63,849 bases of DNA from Rhizobium metallidurans (GCF_014196505.1 NZ_JACIDW010000020.1:1-63849), one strand, 5' to 3'. Shown: positions 34,406 through 43,784, numbered from the stretch's first letter. Program-made: numbers and translations. Notes: a model not told the origin generated them from the letters alone.

Positions 34406-35293
34406 ATGGAAACAATTGCCGATCTCGTCGCCCTGATCGACCGCCATGCAGCGGTGGATGGAAACTTCGACACCGTGCTGCCGCGCGTCGGCGTTATACG
34501 ATCCTCGGCGACCACCGAGCCGCTGCATACGCTCTACAAGCCCTCCTGCTGCATCGTGGCGCAGGGGCGCAAGCGGGCAACGATCGGCGATACCAGCTAT
34601 ATCTACGATGCCGCGCATTATCTTGTGGTCGGCGTGGACCTGCCCGTCATCGGCGCGGTGATAGAGGCGAGCCCTGACGCGCCCTACCTCTGCCTAAGGC
34701 TGGAGTTCGACCGCACGCTTCTGAACGAGATGATCGCGGGGCAACCTACGCGCGACGAGAACCCGGCGGCCGCGCGGGTGAGCGAGACGACACCGCGGCT
34801 GGTCGACGCGGCGGCGCGGCTGCTTGGTCTTCTCGATGCGCCCGAGGATGCGCCGGTTCTGGCGCCGCTGGTCGAGCGGGAGATTTTGCATCGGCTGATA
34901 TCGGGACCGCAGGGCGGACTGATCCGGCAGATCGCCAGCGGCGAGAGCCGGCTGAACCAGATCGGCCGGGCGGTGGATTATGTCTGCCGCAATTTCGGAA
35001 GCCCGTTCGCGATCGAGGAACTGGCCGATATCGCCGGCATGAGTTCGTCATCCTTCTACGTGCATTTCCGCGCGGCGATGGCGATGAGCCCGCTTCAGTT
35101 TCGCACCCAGATCCGCCTGCAGGAGGCGCGGCGGCTGATGATCGTCGAGGGCATGACGGCGGCCGAGGCAGGGTTTCGCGTCGGATATGACAGTCCCTCG
35201 CAGTTCAACCGCGACTATGTCCGCGTGCACAAGGAAACGCCGAAGCGGGATGTGGCGCGGATGCGCACGTCTGCGAACTTTGCCGGCTTCTAG
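34406..35293 (+). CDS. AraC-family transcriptional regulator
   Basis: A 295-residue regulator: an N-terminal AraC_N cupin-like ligand domain (TLYKPSCCIVAQGRKRATIGD) and two C-terminal helix-turn-helix motifs (FAIEELADIAGMSSSSFYVH and MTAAEAGFRVGYDSPSQFNRD). Divergent from the SDR gene, its probable target. ATG 34406 gives the usual METIADLV N-terminus; ATG 34361 is an alternative. Its TAG stop and the stop of the opposing antiporter gene share the palindrome CTAG. Confidence 0.9.
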   Translation: METIADLVALIDRHAAVDGNFDTVLPRVGVIRSSATTEPLHTLYKPSCCIVAQGRKRATIGDTSYIYDAAHYLVVGVDLPVIGAVIEASPDAPYLCLRLEFDRTLLNEMIAGQPTRDENPAAARVSETTPRLVDAAARLLGLLDAPEDAPVLAPLVEREILHRLISGPQGGLIRQIASGESRLNQIGRAVDYVCRNFGSPFAIEELADIAGMSSSSFYVHFRAAMAMSPLQFRTQIRLQEARRLMIVEGMTAAEAGFRVGYDSPSQFNRDYVRVHKETPKRDVARMRTSANFAGF

Positions 35294-36453
35294 GAAGCGG
35301 CCGGCGGCAGCAGGAACAGGGTCAGGCCGAATATGGCGTAGACGGCGAGTGCCAGAACGCCGACATACCAGGCGCCGCGCCCGCCGTTGGACAACAGCGC
35401 CGCCGCCAGCATGGCAAGGAACATCATGGCCACCGCGCCCGGCCAGAACTGCAGCGACATGGGCTCGGGGCCGATCACGTAGCTGAGGATCACGAGGACG
35501 GGCGCAACGAAGAGCGCTATCTGCGAGGCGCTTCCGAGCGCGATGCTGACGCTGAGATCGAGCCGGTTGGCGCGGGCGGCCGAGAAGGCCGCGGTCATTT
35601 CCGCCGCGGCGCCAACGAGCGCCACGACGATGAAGCCGACGAAGGCCGGCGTCATGCCCATCTTCTCGGCGGCGGCCTGCACCGAGCCGACGAAGACCTC
35701 GCTGATCAGCGCGACGAAGAGCGTCACCACGACCAGGATGATGATGCTGGTCGACATCCCCCAGCCGCCATGGTGCTCCTCGGCCTCGCCGACGCTGGCG
35801 AAGAGTTCGCGGTGGGTCTTCAGCGAAAACAGCATGCCCATGGCGTAGACCGCGATCAGGATCACGGCGAGGCCGAGGCTCAGCGCCTGGACCATCTCCG
35901 CCCCCTGGTCCGCCCGGCTGACCAGCGAGGGCACGAACAGAGCGACGGTGGCGAGAAAGAGCAGCGACGCCTGGAAGCGGGCGCTGACGCGGTTGAACTC
36001 CTGCAGGTGATGCTTGAGGCCGCCGAGCAGGAAGGAGCCGCCGAGCATGAACAGCGTGTTGGTGACGATGGCGCCGGCGATCGAGGCCTTGACCAGCAGA
36101 TACTGTCCCGCCTGCAGGGCAGCGAGGGATATGACGAGTTCGGTGAGGTTTCCAAGCGTCGCGTTCAACAGGCCGCCGACGGCGTCACCCGTTCGGGCGG
36201 AGACGGCTTCGGTCGCCCGGCTGAGCAGGGCCGCGAGCGGGATGATGGCGAGGACCGAGAGGATGAAGAGCAACGTGTGCGCATCGGGTGCCGCGATATC
36301 CGTCAGGATCACGACGGGCACGAAGACGAGAAGCGCCAGAAGCGGCGCGGCGCGAAGCTCGGCCATCGCCGTCGCGACCAGCCCCGAGGGCCCATGTTTG
36401 CGCTGAACGTCCTGCACGGCGGGCTCCATCCGGATTTTCGCGCGGTCGAGCAT
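35290..36453 (-). CDS. Calcium/proton antiporter family protein (CaCA)
   Basis: A 387-residue cation/proton exchanger with about eleven membrane helices in two inverted halves. The alpha-repeat motifs are GLLNATLGNLTELVISLAAL and VALVGAAAEMTAAFSAA, each with the acidic residue that binds cation. Likely exports Ca2+ in exchange for protons. The start is unsure: MLDRAK at 36453 is used, ATG 36477 also open. It overlaps the convergent AraC gene by 4 bp at the stops. Confidence 0.87.
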   Translation of the reverse strand: MLDRAKIRMEPAVQDVQRKHGPSGLVATAMAELRAAPLLALLVFVPVVILTDIAAPDAHTLLFILSVLAIIPLAALLSRATEAVSARTGDAVGGLLNATLGNLTELVISLAALQAGQYLLVKASIAGAIVTNTLFMLGGSFLLGGLKHHLQEFNRVSARFQASLLFLATVALFVPSLVSRADQGAEMVQALSLGLAVILIAVYAMGMLFSLKTHRELFASVGEAEEHHGGWGMSTSIIILVVVTLFVALISEVFVGSVQAAAEKMGMTPAFVGFIVVALVGAAAEMTAAFSAARANRLDLSVSIALGSASQIALFVAPVLVILSYVIGPEPMSLQFWPGAVAMMFLAMLAAALLSNGGRGAWYVGVLALAVYAIFGLTLFLLPPAAS

Positions 36454-36597
36454 AGGAGCTTGGCGGCCGGCCTGCATTGCGCGCGATCAAGGCGCCGCGA
36501 AGATTGCCGCGTTTCGCCGGCAAGATTGATCCTGCGCAATGCGGAACGCCTGCTGGATGCTAGGTTGGCCCGGATGAAAGCGAGGGGTGTGGTCTGA

Positions 36598-36879
36598 ATG
36601 AAGTCAGGAGCGGCGAGCGGAGCGCGGTACGACATCGTGCCGGGCCGCCATGGCCTTGTCGATGTCATCGACCGGACGACGGGCCTGCCTGCCGAGGCCG
36701 GGGTGACGGCGATCCTGCTCGAGCAACGCGAGGCAAGGGAGCTCGTGCGCTGGCTCGTCCATCGCGCGCATATAGAGGGCGGCGGATGTGCCGAGCGGCC
36801 GGAATGCGTCCATCATGACGTGCCGTCTCGCCACCTGATGCACAGCCTGAAAGCGGCGGCGCTCGCCGGGCAATATTGA
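36598..36879 (+). CDS. Small hypothetical protein
   Basis: A 93-residue open frame. The first 60 residues (YDIVPGRHGLVDVIDRTTG, GVTAILLEQREARELVRWLV) resemble short unnamed rhizobial proteins with a VDVIDRxTGxPA pattern, whereas the last 30 look random. An opposing frame of similar length exists. It lies 36 bp before the ion channel gene. I regard it as plausible but unproven. Confidence 0.45.
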   Translation: MKSGAASGARYDIVPGRHGLVDVIDRTTGLPAEAGVTAILLEQREARELVRWLVHRAHIEGGGCAERPECVHHDVPSRHLMHSLKAAALAGQY

Positions 36880-36915
36880 CCCACGTCTTCTGCCAATCTC
36901 TCCCGGGGAGGTCCA

Positions 36916-37344
36916 GTGCCTGTCAATTTTCTCCTCGCCACCGCCCTGATCGCGGCCACCGTCGCCATACAGGCCGTTTTCATGGAAATCGGGCTTCGTT
37001 TCATCCGGCGCGCGGAGCCAGGGTATCTCGGCCGCCATGCCACGATCGCGACCGTCGTCTGGATCAGCTATCTGCTCATCCCGATCAGTCTCGATATCTA
37101 CCTGTGGGCGCTACTCTACTACCTGATCGGGGCGCTGCCGTCGCTTGACGACGCCATCTACTTCTCCACCGCCACCTTCACGACCGTCGGATATGGCGAT
37201 GTCGTGCTCGGCAAGGAGTGGCGGCAGATTTCGGTGTTCGAGGCCGTCAACGGCTGGATCATCTTCGGCTGGGCGACGGCGCTGATCATGGCGGTCATCC
37301 AGCGCCTGTATTTCCGCGCGGACGGGAAGGCGAACGACGTGTGA
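36916..37344 (+). CDS. Two-TM potassium-type ion channel
   Basis: A 142-residue protein with a KcsA-like pore: an extra N-terminal helix, a helix, pore loop with filter TTVGYGD (ATFTTVGYGDVVLGKEW) and a final helix (GWIIFGWATALIMAVIQRLYF). Probably a tetrameric K+ channel; no regulatory RCK domain. GTG start with GGGGAGG 4 nt upstream. Convergent with the EamA gene, 4 bp apart. Confidence 0.87.
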   Translation: MPVNFLLATALIAATVAIQAVFMEIGLRFIRRAEPGYLGRHATIATVVWISYLLIPISLDIYLWALLYYLIGALPSLDDAIYFSTATFTTVGYGDVVLGKEWRQISVFEAVNGWIIFGWATALIMAVIQRLYFRADGKANDV

Positions 37345-37348
37345 GGTA

Positions 37349-38245
37349 TCAGCCCCGCGAGGTCATGAAGACGCCGACCAGCGTGACGCCGAGACCGACG
37401 AACATCGCAAGCGTCAGCGGCTCGGAAAACAGCGCCCAGGCCCACAGCATGGTGACCGGCGGGCTGAGATAGATGGCGGCGCTGACCTTGGCGACCGGGA
37501 AGAGCCGAAGGCTGGTGTAATAGACCGAATAGGCGGCGAAGGTCGCGATCAACACCAGCCAGACCATGCCGATGGCGAAGTTTTGGGTCATCGGCGGCGC
37601 GATGTCGCCCTGCATCAGGGCGCAGATACCGAAGAGCACCGAGCCGGTCAGCGTGTGGATGCAGAGGCTCTGATGCACCGGCATGTGGCCGACGCGGCGG
37701 CGCTTGTGGAGCACCGAGGCGAGCGCGAAGATCAGCATCGAGCCGACGGTCAATCCGTAAGCCCAGAGCGGTGCCGAGCCGAAGCTGAGGCTGTCGAGCG
37801 ACACGATCAGCACGCCCGCGACGGCGATCGCCGTGCCCAGCCACTGGCGGCCGCTCAGGCGTTCGCCCAGCACCGGCTGCGACAGGGTGGCGATGGCGAG
37901 CGGCAGCAAATCCGAGATCAGCGCCACGAGGCCCGTCGGTACCCGCTGCTCGATCGCCAGGGCGAAACCGCCGAGATAGAGGAAGACCGACATGACGCCG
38001 AACCACATCTGCCCGGCCACCGCCTTCCATTGCATGCGCGGGCCGATGGTCAGGGCGAAGGGGAGCAGGATCAGGCCCGACAGCAGCGTGCGCCAGAACA
38101 GCACCAGCACGACGCTCGCCTCCTCGCTGGCATAGCGGATACCGACGAAACCGGAGCTCCAGCCGATGATCAGCAACGTGGCCATCAGCGGCCACAGGAA
38201 GCGGCGTTGCTGCGCTGTCGTGGCGGTCAGTGCCTGGTCCGTCAT
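37349..38245 (-). CDS. EamA/RhaT-family (DMT) transporter
   Basis: A 298-residue drug/metabolite exporter with ten hydrophobic segments in two EamA repeats (first with WSSGFVGIRYASEEAS, second with VYYTSLRLFPVAKVSAAIYLSPP). Substrate unknown; many are amino acid or metabolite exporters. MTDQAL at 38245 is used as start; the frame to 38311 is not conserved. Divergent from a LysR-type regulator with clustered half-sites between them, so it is the likely regulated gene. Confidence 0.88.
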   Translation of the reverse strand: MTDQALTATTAQQRRFLWPLMATLLIIGWSSGFVGIRYASEEASVVLVLFWRTLLSGLILLPFALTIGPRMQWKAVAGQMWFGVMSVFLYLGGFALAIEQRVPTGLVALISDLLPLAIATLSQPVLGERLSGRQWLGTAIAVAGVLIVSLDSLSFGSAPLWAYGLTVGSMLIFALASVLHKRRRVGHMPVHQSLCIHTLTGSVLFGICALMQGDIAPPMTQNFAIGMVWLVLIATFAAYSVYYTSLRLFPVAKVSAAIYLSPPVTMLWAWALFSEPLTLAMFVGLGVTLVGVFMTSRG

Positions 38246-38303
38246 CGTGATCCCTGTCGTGCGTGTGCCATCGAGGCAATAAGCCATCGCCGACGGCCAG
38301 GCA

Positions 38304-38351
38304 CATGACAAATTTCGATCACCGCATGACTTTCAAGCGATATGGGTCATG
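38304..38351. promoter_or_regulatory. Candidate LysR-type operator: three half-sites 21 bp apart
   Basis: CATGAC begins at 38304 and again at 38325, and the inverted form GTCATG begins at 38346, exactly 21 bp (two helical turns) apart. They sit in the 171-bp divergent region between the EamA transporter and LysR genes. A LysR tetramer binding one direct and one inverted pair on the same DNA face would fit. Confidence 0.55.
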
Positions 38352-38416
38352 AATGTTTGCAAATATTGGCGCGGCGTTGCATCCTCTTCGGCAGGCAACG
38401 AGAAGAGCAAGACGCG

Positions 38417-39307
38417 ATGAACGACCTGAACAACCGGCGACTGGAGATCGACGCGCTGCGCGCCATCTGGGCGATCCGCCATCACGGCGGCATCACGCGG
38501 GCGGCGGAAGCGCTTGGCCTGTCGCAATCGGCCGTCAGCCACAAGATCAAGCGGCTGGAAACAAGCCTTGGCTGCGAACTGTTGAACCGCAAGGCGGGCG
38601 CCACCGCCTTTACCACCGAGGGCGAGGAACTGCTGGACTATGCCGGCCGCATTCTTGGACTGCATGACGAGGCGCTGCTCAGCCTGTCGAAGACGACGCT
38701 TGCCGGGCGGATCGCTCTTGGGCTGACGGAGGACACGACCTGCTCGGCGCTCGCCCATATTCTCGGCCGCTTCCGTCGCCTGCATCCCGATGTTTCCGTG
38801 CGCACGCAGGTGCGCATGAGCCTGGTCTTGAGGGCGATGCTCGAGCAGGGCGAACTCGATGCGGCGATCGTGCAGGTGTTCGCCCACGAGGTGCGCCCGA
38901 CCGACGTCGTCCTGTTTCGCGAAACGCTGCACTGGGTGAAGCATCCGGGCCTGCTCTTGCCGCAAAGCACGTCCGTGCCGTTCCTCTCCTTCCACGACGA
39001 TTGCTTCTACCGCCACTGGGCGCTCGATATCGGGCAGGATGGCGGGATCATGCTGGAGACGGTGTTCGAATGCGCGAGTGCCGCCGGCATCGTCGCGGCC
39101 GTCGGCGCGGGCATGGGGGTAGCGCTGCTCAACGAACGGCATCTGCGGCCCGAGATGCAGATTATCACCGACCGTTTCCCCGATCCGCCCGGTCTCGTCT
39201 ATGTGGTGCGGCGGGGCCGCAAGGTGCGCAACGCCGCACTCGACACGCTGGTGGCGGAGATCGAAAGCGAGATCAGCCGGTACGGCGGACTGGCGCTGGC
39301 GAGCTGA
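38417..39307 (+). CDS. LysR-family transcriptional regulator
   Basis: A 296-residue LTTR. The N-terminal winged helix-turn-helix reads LEIDALRAIWAIRHHGGITRAAEALGLSQSAVSHKIKRLE (residues about 8-47); the rest is the ligand-binding domain. Divergent from the EamA transporter, which it probably controls in response to an exported compound. The first 25 codons of the longer frame are unconserved, so MNDLNN at 38417 is chosen. Confidence 0.92.
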   Translation: MNDLNNRRLEIDALRAIWAIRHHGGITRAAEALGLSQSAVSHKIKRLETSLGCELLNRKAGATAFTTEGEELLDYAGRILGLHDEALLSLSKTTLAGRIALGLTEDTTCSALAHILGRFRRLHPDVSVRTQVRMSLVLRAMLEQGELDAAIVQVFAHEVRPTDVVLFRETLHWVKHPGLLLPQSTSVPFLSFHDDCFYRHWALDIGQDGGIMLETVFECASAAGIVAAVGAGMGVALLNERHLRPEMQIITDRFPDPPGLVYVVRRGRKVRNAALDTLVAEIESEISRYGGLALAS

Positions 39308-39320
39308 GGCTCTGAACGCG

Positions 39321-39349
39321 AAAGGGGCCGCGCGATGCGCAGCCCCTTC
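39321..39349. terminator. Shared terminator between LysR and chemoreceptor genes
   Basis: AAGGGGC (39322-39328) and GCCCCTT (39342-39348) form a stem whose loop holds a further GCGC/GCGC pair. Flanked by A and T tracts on both sides, so it can terminate in either direction between convergent genes. Confidence 0.65.
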
Positions 39350-39377
39350 CCTTTCCTATCGATAATCAGGCGTTCGA

Positions 39378-41312
39378 TCAGAACTCCGACCATTCTTCCT
39401 TGACCGCCGCGGCACTTGCACCGCCACCACCGAAGGCGCGGGCAACGCTGCGCTTCAGCGCATTGGCCGGCGAAGCGACCGGGCGAGAGGCCGGGGTTGC
39501 CGTTGCCGCGCGCGGCGCGGCGCGGTCGTTGCCGAGGTTGAACTGGCGCAGCAGATCGTCCAGCGCCGTGGCCTCCTGGGCAAGCGAGTGGCTGGCGGCC
39601 GTCTGCTCCTCGACCATGGCGGCGTTCTGCTGGGTGCCCTGGTCCATGTTGTTGACGGCGGTGTTGATCTCCTGCAGGCCGATCGACTGTTCGCGCGTGG
39701 CGGTGACGATGGCGCCGACGTGGCGGTTGATCTCCTGCACGGCGCCGACGATCTCCGACAGTGCCTTGCCGGTTTCGCCGACCAGCGAGACGCCGGCGTT
39801 GACCTGCGTGCCCGAGGTGTTGATCAGCGCCTTGATTTCCTTGGCGGCATTGGCGGAGCGCTGGGCGAGCTCGCGCACTTCCTGGGCGACGACCGCGAAG
39901 CCCTTGCCGGCTTCACCGGCACGCGCTGCCTCGACGCCGGCGTTGAGCGCAAGCAGGTTGGTCTGGAAGGCGATGTCGTCGATGACGCCGATGATGTTGG
40001 AGATCTCGCCCGAGGACTTCTCGATCTCCTGCATGGCGGTGACGGCCTTGCGGACGACCTCGCCGGAGCGCTCGGCGCCGAGACGGGTGCGCTCGACGAG
40101 CTGGCCGACATCCTCGGCGCGCTTGGCGCTGTCACGAACCGTCGTGGTGACCTCTTCGAGTGCCGCAGCCGTTTCCTCGACGGCGGCGGCCTGCTGCTCG
40201 GTGCGGCGGGCCAGATCGTCGGCGGCGGTGCGGATCTCGCCGGCGCCGGCATTGATGGCGGACGCGTTGTGGCCGACGGACTGCAAGGCTGCCTGCAGCT
40301 TCTCGACGGCATGGTTGAAGTCATCGCGCAGGCGGTCGAACTGAGCCGCGAACGGGGTGGTGATGCGGATCGCGACATTGCCGTTGGCAAGGCCGGAGAG
40401 GCCATCGGCGAGGTTGTCGATGGCGAAGCGCAAGTCGCTTTCCTCGCGTGCCTTCTGCTCGTCGCCCAGCTGGCGCTGGCGCTCGGCATCTCCACGCATG
40501 CGGTCGGTTTCGCCGGCCAGACGCAGCTTCTCGATCGCCGCGTTCTTGAACACCAGCACCGACTGCGCCATGCGGCCGACTTCGTCCTGGCGATCGAGCG
40601 CCGGGACATCGGTATCGTTCTGGCCACCGGCCAGGCGGCCCATGGCCGAGGTCATGCCGACGATCGGGCGCACGATGCTGCGCGACAGCATCCAGGCAAG
40701 CACGACGGCGGCAAGCGCTGCGAAAATGCCGCCGAGGAGGAGCGTCATGTTGAGCGTTGCGGTGGCGTCGGCCTTGATCGCGGAGAGCGCGGCGGATTCG
40801 TCGCGCGCGGCCTGCTTGATCTTGGCCGAGGCCTGGCGGAAGCCGTCGAGCTGACCCTTGGTTTCGTTGACGCCGATCTTGACGATCTGGTCGATCGGCA
40901 TGTCGGTTTCCTTGCGCGCCTTGGCCTGCGGCACCGCGAGCTGGTTGAAGTAGAGGTCGGCGGCCTTCTGCATGCCGTCGATCTGGGCCACGAACTCGGC
41001 CTTGCCGGCAGCCGTCTGCTTGGCGGCGGCGATCGCGTTCAGCATGCGGTCGCGGTTGGCATAGAGATCGCCATAGGTGCTGTCGCTCTTGAAGAGCAGG
41101 AAGCCGCGCAGGTTGACGGCCTGCTCAAGCATGGCCTGCAGCGCGTCGTCGATCTGGTTGACCAGATGTTCCGACCGCTTTTCCTCGATGGCAGCATCCG
41201 TCACGGCGCCGGCCTTCGAGTAGACGAAGGCGGACACGGACACGAAAATGAGAATGAGAGCCGCGAAGGTCGCGGCGAGCTTACCGTTCAGGGACATGTT
41301 TCCAGCAAACAT
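39378..41312 (-). CDS. Methyl-accepting chemotaxis protein with C-terminal tether
   Basis: A 644-residue chemoreceptor: N-terminal helix (about 12-32), periplasmic four-helix sensor, second helix (about 190-210), HAMP, and a cytoplasmic methylation/signalling hairpin with the tip DIAFQTNLLALNAGVEAARA. It ends in KEEWSEF, resembling the Trp/Phe pentapeptide that docks the CheR methyltransferase. The frame is open to 41357, but ATG 41312 has AGGAAAG 9 nt upstream. Confidence 0.92.
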   Translation of the reverse strand: MFAGNMSLNGKLAATFAALILIFVSVSAFVYSKAGAVTDAAIEEKRSEHLVNQIDDALQAMLEQAVNLRGFLLFKSDSTYGDLYANRDRMLNAIAAAKQTAAGKAEFVAQIDGMQKAADLYFNQLAVPQAKARKETDMPIDQIVKIGVNETKGQLDGFRQASAKIKQAARDESAALSAIKADATATLNMTLLLGGIFAALAAVVLAWMLSRSIVRPIVGMTSAMGRLAGGQNDTDVPALDRQDEVGRMAQSVLVFKNAAIEKLRLAGETDRMRGDAERQRQLGDEQKAREESDLRFAIDNLADGLSGLANGNVAIRITTPFAAQFDRLRDDFNHAVEKLQAALQSVGHNASAINAGAGEIRTAADDLARRTEQQAAAVEETAAALEEVTTTVRDSAKRAEDVGQLVERTRLGAERSGEVVRKAVTAMQEIEKSSGEISNIIGVIDDIAFQTNLLALNAGVEAARAGEAGKGFAVVAQEVRELAQRSANAAKEIKALINTSGTQVNAGVSLVGETGKALSEIVGAVQEINRHVGAIVTATREQSIGLQEINTAVNNMDQGTQQNAAMVEEQTAASHSLAQEATALDDLLRQFNLGNDRAAPRAATATPASRPVASPANALKRSVARAFGGGGASAAAVKEEWSEF

Positions 41313-41764
41313 AAGTCGGTCTTTCCTGGGCGTCTGGCGCCATGGCAAATCGGGCACGCGTCAGCGCGTGCGGGGAACATCAACGATGTGAAACATGATC
41401 GACGGTGAGATTTTTTGCCTTCATGGCGAACGCGGCTTTCGGCCGCTGCAATCGACGGTGACCCTAATCACGGAAAATTTAAAATTGTTTAAGTCGGCGC
41501 GGCAACTGGTCGCAGTTTTTAGCTACAGCTACTGAATTCTCGGGGATTCCACCCGTTTTACGCTCTCAGGACACACGCAATCATGGCGCAGGTTGTAGGT
41601 CTCATTTCGCTTGTCTAGAGACCTCTAATCTTCCGCTGACCTCCATGGCGAGGCGACGGGCGGGCCGGCGCGACCGGTCCCGGATACGGCGCGGGACGGG
41701 TGCTGCGGCGGCGCCGGCCAACAAAAGGCTTGCAACGCGCCGCTTTGCCCGGCATGGACAGGCC
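41313..41764. other. Intergenic region between chemoreceptor and tlyA
   Basis: 452 bp without a convincing gene. The AT-rich stretch at 41464-41495 (GGAAAATTTAAAATTG) is the likely minus-strand chemoreceptor promoter. The frame of tlyA is open from 41645 but codes an Arg/Ala-rich stretch that looks non-coding. No RNA gene recognised. Confidence 0.45.
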
Positions 41765-42511
41765 ATGTCCGATCAAAATACACAACGTATCGACCAGCTG
41801 CTCGTCAGCCTGGGTCTTTTCGCCAGTCGCTCGCGCGCCCGCGACGCGGTCAGCCGCGGCACCGTCAAGGTCGATGGCAAGGTGGTCACCAAGGCCGGCG
41901 CCGTCTTCGGCGAGGATGTCTCGATCGAGATCGACGACCCCGCGCAGGACTACGTCTCGCGCGCGGCGCTGAAGCTTGCGGCGGCGCTCGATCACTTCAA
42001 GCTCGATCCGACCGGCCATCACTGTCTCGATGTCGGCGCGTCCACCGGCGGCTTTACCGAAGTGCTGCTCGAGCGCGGCGCCGCGCACGTCACCGCGATC
42101 GACGTCGGCCACGGCCAGATGCATCCGCGGCTCGCAGAAAACCCCGACGTGACCAATATCGAAGGGCTGAACGCGCGCAATCTGGAGGCCGAGGATATCG
42201 GCCATCCCCTCACCTTCATCGTCTCCGACGTTTCCTTCATCACGCTGAAGCTGGCGCTGGCGCCGGCGCTCGATCTGGCTGAACCGGGTGCGACCGCCGT
42301 GCTGCTGGTCAAGCCGCAGTTCGAGGCCGGCCGCGAGGCGATCGGCAAGGGCGGCATGCTGAAGGACCCGTCGACCGCGCCCGCCGTCGCCGCCGAACTG
42401 GAGCGCTGGTTCGTCGAGGACATGGGCTGGAGCAGCCTCGGGCTCATCCCCTCGCCGATCTCGGGCGGCGACGGAAACCAGGAATATCTACTCGCAGGAA
42501 CCAAGCCGTGA
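41765..42511 (+). CDS. tlyA: TlyA family RNA methyltransferase / hemolysin A homologue
   Basis: A 248-residue protein: S4 RNA-binding domain (RIDQLLVSLGLFASRSRARDAV, residues 6-70) and a FtsJ-like methyltransferase with SAM motif CLDVGASTGGFTEVLL and KPQFEAGR. Mycobacterial TlyA 2'-O-methylates 16S and 23S rRNA; related proteins were also called hemolysins. GGCC before the ATG gives a weak Shine-Dalgarno. The rRNA methyltransferase gene overlaps its end by 4 bp (GTGA). Confidence 0.92.
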   Translation: MSDQNTQRIDQLLVSLGLFASRSRARDAVSRGTVKVDGKVVTKAGAVFGEDVSIEIDDPAQDYVSRAALKLAAALDHFKLDPTGHHCLDVGASTGGFTEVLLERGAAHVTAIDVGHGQMHPRLAENPDVTNIEGLNARNLEAEDIGHPLTFIVSDVSFITLKLALAPALDLAEPGATAVLLVKPQFEAGREAIGKGGMLKDPSTAPAVAAELERWFVEDMGWSSLGLIPSPISGGDGNQEYLLAGTKP

Positions 42512-43758
42512 GCACAGAAACAGTCACCATCCAGAAGCTCGGCGCCCAGGGCGACGGCATCGCCAACGGCACTGATGGACCCGTCTACGTGCCCTTCACG
42601 CTGCCGGGCGAAACGGTCGCCATCGCGCGCATCAAGAGCCAAGGCACGGTGATGTCGATCACCACGCCCTCGCCGGACCGGCAGGAACCGCACTGTCGGC
42701 ACTTCGGACCCGATGGCGTCAACGGCACCTGCGGCGGCTGCACGCTGCAGCACGCGGGCGATGCGCTCTATCGCGGTTTCAAGCGGCAGCTGGTGATCGA
42801 TGCGCTGAAATCCAAAGGTCTTACACCCGAGGTCGGCGAACTCGTCGTCGCCCATCCCGGCGAGCGCCGGCGCGTGACGTTCGCGGCGCGCAAGACCGAA
42901 AAAGAGATGTTGATTGGCTTCAACCAGGCCGAAAGCCACCACCTCGTCAATATCGAGGAATGTCCCATCTCGTCGGCAAGCCTCATCGCCCGACTGCCGG
43001 CGATCAAGGCGATCGGTGCGGCACTTGCCGTCAATGCCGAGGCGTTCCGTATCACCGTGCTCGAAACGGCGACCGGCCTCGACATCGCCGCCGACGGCCT
43101 CAAGACGCTTTCGGACCAGCAGCGGCGCAAGGCGACCGAGACCGTGCTTTCGATGCGCGGGATCGCGCGCGTGTCGGTCAACGGCGAGATCCTGATCGAG
43201 CCGGTGAAGCCGATGCTCGATTTCGGCGGCGTCAACGTTTCGCCGCCGGCCGGAAGCTTCACGCAGGCGACCAAGCCGGCGGAAGAAGCGATGGCGGAGC
43301 TGGTGCTTGCCCATGTCGGCAAAGCCAAGCGCGTCGCCGACCTTTTCGCCGGCACGGGCACCTTCTCGCTCAGGCTGGCGCGGATCGGCCGGGTGCATGC
43401 GGTGGAGAGCGAAGACAAGCCGCTCGCGGCGCTCGACCACGCCGCGCGCAATACGCAGGGGATCAAGCCCGTCAGCGTCGAGCGCCGCGACCTGTTTCGC
43501 CGGCCGCTGATGACCTCGGAACTGAAGGTCTACGATGCCGTCGTCTTCGACCCGCCGCGCGCCGGCGCCGAGTTCCAGTGCAAGGAGCTTGCCCGCTCCA
43601 CCGTCAAGAAGATCGCCGCCGTCAGCTGCAACCCGCTGACGCTTGCGCGCGACCTCGCGATTCTCGTCGAGGGCGGCTACCGCATCACCTCGGTGACGCC
43701 GATCGACCAGTTCCTGTGGACCTCGCATGTCGAGGTGGTGGCGACGCTGGAGAAGTAA
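42508..43758 (+). CDS. RlmD/TrmA-type RNA m5U methyltransferase
   Basis: A 416-residue SAM-dependent uridine-5 methyltransferase with a 4Fe-4S cluster. Cluster Cys are in HCRHFG, GTCGGCTLQH and EECPIS; SAM motif VADLFAGTGTFSLRLA; catalytic Cys in AVSCNPLTLARDL; DPPRAGAE. An N-terminal TRAM domain is present (VTIQKLGAQGDGIANGTDG). It could act on 23S rRNA (RlmC/RlmD) or tRNA (TrmA-like). Start GTG overlaps the tlyA stop. Confidence 0.93.
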   Translation: MSTETVTIQKLGAQGDGIANGTDGPVYVPFTLPGETVAIARIKSQGTVMSITTPSPDRQEPHCRHFGPDGVNGTCGGCTLQHAGDALYRGFKRQLVIDALKSKGLTPEVGELVVAHPGERRRVTFAARKTEKEMLIGFNQAESHHLVNIEECPISSASLIARLPAIKAIGAALAVNAEAFRITVLETATGLDIAADGLKTLSDQQRRKATETVLSMRGIARVSVNGEILIEPVKPMLDFGGVNVSPPAGSFTQATKPAEEAMAELVLAHVGKAKRVADLFAGTGTFSLRLARIGRVHAVESEDKPLAALDHAARNTQGIKPVSVERRDLFRRPLMTSELKVYDAVVFDPPRAGAEFQCKELARSTVKKIAAVSCNPLTLARDLAILVEGGYRITSVTPIDQFLWTSHVEVVATLEK

Positions 43759-43784
43759 TCCGGCGTCTCGCGACCGGATAGAAA

